DNA of 64,000 nt from JAIVGV01 sp036389335 (GTDB lineage Bacteria; Acidobacteriota; Blastocatellia; Pyrinomonadales; Pyrinomonadaceae): contig DASVQC010000050.1 in the NCBI GenBank assembly GCA_036389335.1, positions 83,029-147,028 on the forward strand, in the 5' to 3' direction. How positions within the stretch are numbered: position 1 is the stretch's first letter; the number at the start of each line of letters is the position of its first letter. A model generated the notes under the pieces. The model was not told where the DNA came from. It did no database searches and was given only the letters and a program-made list of their open reading frames with translations. The position numbers and the translations under genes were made by a program. Positions 60,238 through 64,000 of the stretch are shown here, piece after piece.

Positions 60238-63200
60238 ATGTCCAGACGCTTCCCCCCAGTCGCGTTCGCCCTCCTCGCCCTGCTCGCCGTCTCGCTCCTG
60301 CCCGGCTCCGATCTGTTCAAGTCGGAGGCGCGACGCCTCCCGCCCGCGCAGGGCACGTCGCAGCCCTCAAGGTCAGCCGCCGCGCCGTCGGCGTCGGCGG
60401 CGACGGCGCGCCGCGCCGCGCAGCCCGCGCGCCGCGAGCCGCTCGTCGTCCGCATCGGCGTCGTCAACTACAACGGCACGGAGCAGACGCACCTCGAATA
60501 CCAGCAGGTGCTCACGCGCATGGCGCAGGCTGAGGGCGCGAGCGGCGTCAGCTTCCGCCTCGTCGACGGCGCTTACGACGACGTGCTCGAATGGTACAAG
60601 AGCGGGCTCGTCAACGTCGCCATCCTGAGCCCCGGCGTCATCGCCGAGCTGGCGGGCTCCGACGAATGGCGCGGCGAGCTGGAGAGCCTCTACGTCGCGA
60701 GCGAGGGGCTCAAGCCCGCCCCCGCCTACGACCCGTTCGCCACCGCCGAGCGGCACAAGCCGGGCGTCCACTACCTCTACCGCTCGGTCTGCCTCGTGCC
60801 GCGCGACTCGCCCGTCAAAAGCGTCGAAGACATCAAGCGCCTCGCCGCCGAGTTCAAGATCAAGTTCCTCTTCGTCCACCCGCTCTCCGTCTCCGGGCGC
60901 ATCCTGCCGGAGTACGCGCTGCGCGCCTTCCACCGCGTCGATCTGAAGCGGACTGACGTGGAGTGGACCTACGATCACAACCAGTCGCTGCGCGAGCTGC
61001 TGGAGCCCGACCCGGACGGGGCGGCGCGCGTCGCCTTCGTCAAGGACGACGCCGAGGTCTCCATCAGGGAGGGGGCGACGCCCGCCGAGGTGGCGAAGTA
61101 CAGCCCCGACAAGTTCCGCAAGATCGACATCCCGGAGCTGGACGCCGACATCGGGCTCATCCCGCAGGACGTGGTGCTCATCCACCCGACCTTCTCCGAG
61201 CACAAGGAACTGATCAAGCGCCTCTTCCTCGGCTACTCGAAGCTGCCCGCGAGTACGGACGCGCCCTGGCGCGTCTACGAGGAGCGCCCCGAGTGGCGCT
61301 CACAGTACGCGCGCGTCGTCGACTGGGTCGGGCAGCTCAACCTCACCGCCAACGAGCACTCGGATCAGTTCCTCCGGCTCGAACAGATCGTCGGCAAGCT
61401 CCGCAACCTCAAGCGCAACCGCCCCGACACGCGGCTCGCCCTCGTCCTCTCCGGCGGCGGCGCCAAGTGCGCCTACCAGCTCGGCGCGATCCGCGCCATC
61501 GAGGACGCGCTCGACGAGCACACGGACGACGAGGGCAACCGCGAGGTGGACATCGATCTCGTCGTAGGGACTTCCGGCGGCGCGATCAACGCGCTCTGCG
61601 TCGCGCTGGGGGTGACGCGCGACCCGCGCGGGATGAGCGATCTCGAAAGGACTTGGCAGGGCTTCTCGCAGGCGACCTTCTTCGAGCCGTGGCGACCCTT
61701 CACGGCGACGGTCGGGCTCTTCCTCGGTCTGCTCCAGTCGATCCTCGTCATCCTCGGCGTGCGCCTCTTCGCGCCGGAGAAGATCAACTGGCACCGCCAC
61801 GTCGGGGTCATCTCCTCCGCCATGATCGCCCTTGCCACGCTGCTCGCGCTCACGCGCTACCGCGCCGGGGCGATCATCCCGCTCCTCCTGCTCCTGCTGA
61901 TCGTCTGCACGCGCCTCTTCTCCAACCCGACGCGCGAGTGGTGGAAGCACGCCGGCTGGGCGCTGCTCGCGCTGGCGCTCGTGGAGACACCCGCCGCCTT
62001 CTTCGAGTGGACGCCGTGGCGGCACACCGAGTACGCCGCCGCCGCCGTGCTCGCCGCCGTCCAGCTCGTCGTGATCGTCGTCGCCGTCCGCGTCTACGAC
62101 GCGCACAGCCGACACTGGTGGCGCTACTCGCTCGCCATCTTCGCCGCCGCCGCCGTCGTCGAGTTCTTCCTGCTGCGCCGGACGGAGTTCTGGCAGCGGC
62201 TCTCCAAGCTCGGCAAGGATCACGTCGTGCATCACCTCTGGATGCTGCTGACGATGGGGTCGGGCTGGGCTGTCGGGAGCCTCCTGGCGGTGGGCGGCGG
62301 GCTGCTCCTCGTCGGCTACAAGCAGTTCGGCGGCTGGCGACCGATGGGCTACAACATCATCCCCAGCGCCCGGAAGCTCTTCATCTTCCGGCGCATCCTG
62401 CTGACGCGGCTCGCCCTCGCGCTCGCCGCCATCGTCGCGCTCCAACTCTCGCTCACGCTCTTCCACAACGGCTCGCTGTCGAACTCGGCGGGCGTCCAGA
62501 GCGCGATGGCGCAGAGCGTCCCCGCCCTCGTCCGGCGGCTACACAAAGACCTGAGCGTGAGCGGCGCGACGGACGAGGAACGCCTGAGCGATCTCTCCCG
62601 CCAGATCGTGGAGGGCGACCGCGGGGGCGACTGGCTGACGCGCGATCTCGTCATCACGAGCATGAGGCTGCCCGCGGGCGAGGGCGCGCCGCCCGGCGCG
62701 TCGCCCGGCGCGTCGTTCGGCTCGGCGGCTGCGGCTTCCGGCGCGCCGGGGGCTTGCGCCCGCGCCGACAAGGGCGACGCGGCGAGCGACTGGTACTTTT
62801 ACTTCGACCATGAGGACGCGCACCAGCGCGCGGACGAGGCGAAGGAGGCTGCCGCGGACGCGCACGCCGCCGACCGCGTGAGCGCCGAGTCGTCCGACGA
62901 GTCGATCCGCAGGGACGCGCGCTTCCGCAGCCTGCGCTGCGGCGAGTACCGCGACAAGTTGATGGACGTGGTCATCGGGTCGAGTTCCATCTTCCCCGTC
63001 TTCCAGCCGCGCCCGCTCCTCGCGCGCTCCGGGGAGGGCGCGCCCCCGGCGGCGCTCGCCGAGCTGATCGACGGCGGCTTCGCGCACAACAGTCCCATCG
63101 AGGCGGCGGTGCTGTGGGGCGCGACGCACATCATCCTCGTCGAGGCGTCGCCCGAGGAGCGGCAGGGCGCGCGCAGCGACTACCTGCTCGCCAACTCGAT

Positions 63201-63522
63201 CTCCGCCTTCAACTACCTCTTCAACCAGGCGCAGCTCGTCGACGCGCACTCGCGCGGCAAGGTGGAGATTTTCTCCCTGCGCCCGCAGATCGTCCACCGC
63301 CGCGCCGACGCGGGGCAGACGGACGCGAGCCGGAAGGCGGACGCCGCCGAGAACCCCTGCGCCTCTTCCTACGCCCTCTCCGAGGACGGCTCCGCGCCCG
63401 TCGGCGCGAACATGTGCACGTTCGACTTCGTGCAGGATTTCGTCAAAGGCGCGATCTACCTCGGCGGCAGCGACGCCAGCAAGCAGTGCTTCCGCCGCGA
63501 GCGCGCGCAGCCGCTCTTCTGA
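60238..63522 (+). CDS. PhnD-like binding domain fused to membrane patatin phospholipase
   Basis: 1094 aa. Signal peptide (VAFALLALLAVSLLPG) and Ala-rich linker; residues ~68-335 form a PhnD/ABC-type phosphonate-binding-like domain (VVRIGVVNYNGTEQTHLEYQ, then VNVAILSPGVIAEL). Patatin begins at ~400 with LALVLSGGGAKCAYQLGAI (oxyanion loop) and the nucleophile Ser in VVGTSGGAINAL (443). About eight TM helices then run from ~485 to ~745, and the catalytic Asp motif DGGFAHNSPIEAAV comes only at ~944, so the patatin fold is split by the membrane region. An even helix count would let both halves meet on one side. Likely a lipid hydrolase controlled by a bound ligand; inference. Confidence 0.85.
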   Translation: MSRRFPPVAFALLALLAVSLLPGSDLFKSEARRLPPAQGTSQPSRSAAAPSASAATARRAAQPARREPLVVRIGVVNYNGTEQTHLEYQQVLTRMAQAEGASGVSFRLVDGAYDDVLEWYKSGLVNVAILSPGVIAELAGSDEWRGELESLYVASEGLKPAPAYDPFATAERHKPGVHYLYRSVCLVPRDSPVKSVEDIKRLAAEFKIKFLFVHPLSVSGRILPEYALRAFHRVDLKRTDVEWTYDHNQSLRELLEPDPDGAARVAFVKDDAEVSIREGATPAEVAKYSPDKFRKIDIPELDADIGLIPQDVVLIHPTFSEHKELIKRLFLGYSKLPASTDAPWRVYEERPEWRSQYARVVDWVGQLNLTANEHSDQFLRLEQIVGKLRNLKRNRPDTRLALVLSGGGAKCAYQLGAIRAIEDALDEHTDDEGNREVDIDLVVGTSGGAINALCVALGVTRDPRGMSDLERTWQGFSQATFFEPWRPFTATVGLFLGLLQSILVILGVRLFAPEKINWHRHVGVISSAMIALATLLALTRYRAGAIIPLLLLLLIVCTRLFSNPTREWWKHAGWALLALALVETPAAFFEWTPWRHTEYAAAAVLAAVQLVVIVVAVRVYDAHSRHWWRYSLAIFAAAAVVEFFLLRRTEFWQRLSKLGKDHVVHHLWMLLTMGSGWAVGSLLAVGGGLLLVGYKQFGGWRPMGYNIIPSARKLFIFRRILLTRLALALAAIVALQLSLTLFHNGSLSNSAGVQSAMAQSVPALVRRLHKDLSVSGATDEERLSDLSRQIVEGDRGGDWLTRDLVITSMRLPAGEGAPPGASPGASFGSAAAASGAPGACARADKGDAASDWYFYFDHEDAHQRADEAKEAAADAHAADRVSAESSDESIRRDARFRSLRCGEYRDKLMDVVIGSSSIFPVFQPRPLLARSGEGAPPAALAELIDGGFAHNSPIEAAVLWGATHIILVEASPEERQGARSDYLLANSISAFNYLFNQAQLVDAHSRGKVEIFSLRPQIVHRRADAGQTDASRKADAAENPCASSYALSEDGSAPVGANMCTFDFVQDFVKGAIYLGGSDASKQCFRRERAQPLF

Positions 63523-63633
63523 CGCGCGCGGCGCGGCTCGACGGGGTGGACAACCGGTCGCGCCGCGGTTCATCATAGACGCGCCGCGCGACCGCGACGC
63601 ACGACCGGCAAGACCTCTTTCAGGAGACACGAC

Positions 63634-63945
63634 ATGAAGACCGTCCGTAGCCCCCGTACGCTCCCGCTCCTCGCGCTCCTCACGCTCCTCCTCGTCCTCT
63701 GCGCGCACGGCTCGCGCGCGGGCGTCGCCTCCGCGGCGGCTGGCGGCGGGCAACAACAGTCCGAGGAGAAGTACCGCGTCTTCTGCGTCAACGGGAAGGT
63801 GGACTTCGGCAACCGCTCGCTGAAGGACATGCAGTGGGACTACGGCAAGAACGTCTGCCAGCTCGGCGAGTTCAACACCTACCGCGCGGCGAAGGACGAC
63901 GTGCGCAAGCGCGGCGGCGTCGGCGCGGACTGTCGCTGCCAGTGA
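63634..63945 (+). CDS. Small secreted Cys-containing protein
   Basis: 103 aa with CAGGAGA upstream. Signal peptide (LPLLALLTLLLVLCAHG), then a short domain with RVFCVNGKVDF, NVCQLGEF and GADCRCQ: four cysteines that could form two disulfides. No family recognised. It is about 110 bp after the patatin fusion gene and may belong to the same transcription unit. Confidence 0.7.
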   Translation: MKTVRSPRTLPLLALLTLLLVLCAHGSRAGVASAAAGGGQQQSEEKYRVFCVNGKVDFGNRSLKDMQWDYGKNVCQLGEFNTYRAAKDDVRKRGGVGADCRCQ

Positions 63946-64000
63946 GCGGCGGTCGTTAAGGTAAGACGAAACGCGGAGACCGCGCGTCGCGAACGTTCGC

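Overview
The window is mostly GC-rich DNA (judged by eye) with dense genes and strong sigma70-type promoters. Two secreted proteins carry von Willebrand A domains of the kind that is very common in Acidobacteriota, next to an ECF sigma/membrane-partner/DUF4252 operon, TPR-lytic transglycosylases and FmdB, YcxB, DUF1906 and lamin-tail proteins. I infer a member of the Acidobacteriota, probably Blastocatellia-like. That placement is inference: there is no rRNA or other phylogenetic marker here.

Layout. 1-3.9 kb (minus): an edge-truncated DUF4252 protein with its anti-sigma-like partner and ECF sigma factor, a YkgJ-type cysteine cluster protein, TlyA and a single-domain response regulator. 4.3-9.5 kb (plus): a three-gene module of GAF protein, TPR lytic transglycosylase and PEGA/TPR protein. 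9.6-19 kb: a VWA protein, a promoter-driven non-coding region that appears to encode a roughly 470-nt structured RNA, a GAF-GAF-AAA-Fis enhancer-binding regulator, a small lytic transglycosylase, FmdB, a second VWA protein, a two-gene unknown unit and an aminotransferase. 19-23 kb: small accessory genes, several broken (a DUF433/DUF5615 toxin-antitoxin pair whose toxin has an in-frame amber codon, a frameshifted secreted protein, an Fn3 remnant). 23-28.3 kb (minus): a diverged second copy of the three-gene module in the same gene order, even with a similar promoter. 28.6-33.4 kb (plus): a lamin-tail surface protein and membrane proteins. 33.4-35.6 kb: a short AT-richer islet with a TIR-TM gene and a PIN nuclease gene, lying between a metallo-hydrolase gene and a diverged duplicate of that gene's 3' end. 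35.8-42 kb (minus): a beta-oxidation operon in fadN-fadA-fadE order (with ybaK inside) behind a consensus-like FadR operator. 42-45.7 kb: an AT-rich islet with a SIR2-like/protein-kinase fusion and an IS200-type element. 45.9-54 kb: a class III cyclase, DoxX, an MFS exporter, DUF488, a DUF3298-type lipoprotein, CYTH and a swivel-first aconitase. 54.2-60 kb: arylamine N-acetyltransferase, carotenoid oxygenase, GNAT, a conserved unknown, a cysteine-desulfurase-like protein and a SnoaL-like protein. 60.2-63.9 kb: a PhnD-like/patatin/multi-TM fusion and a small secreted Cys-rich protein.

The most unusual items are the structured RNA locus at 11.4-11.9 kb, the SIR2-kinase fusion, the TIR/PIN islet with its duplicated boundary, the PhnD-patatin membrane fusion, the duplicated GAF-transglycosylase-PEGA module, and a series of intergenic hairpins built from tandem 7-bp units that differ in sequence from site to site but share one architecture. 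No tRNA, rRNA or CRISPR array was recognised.
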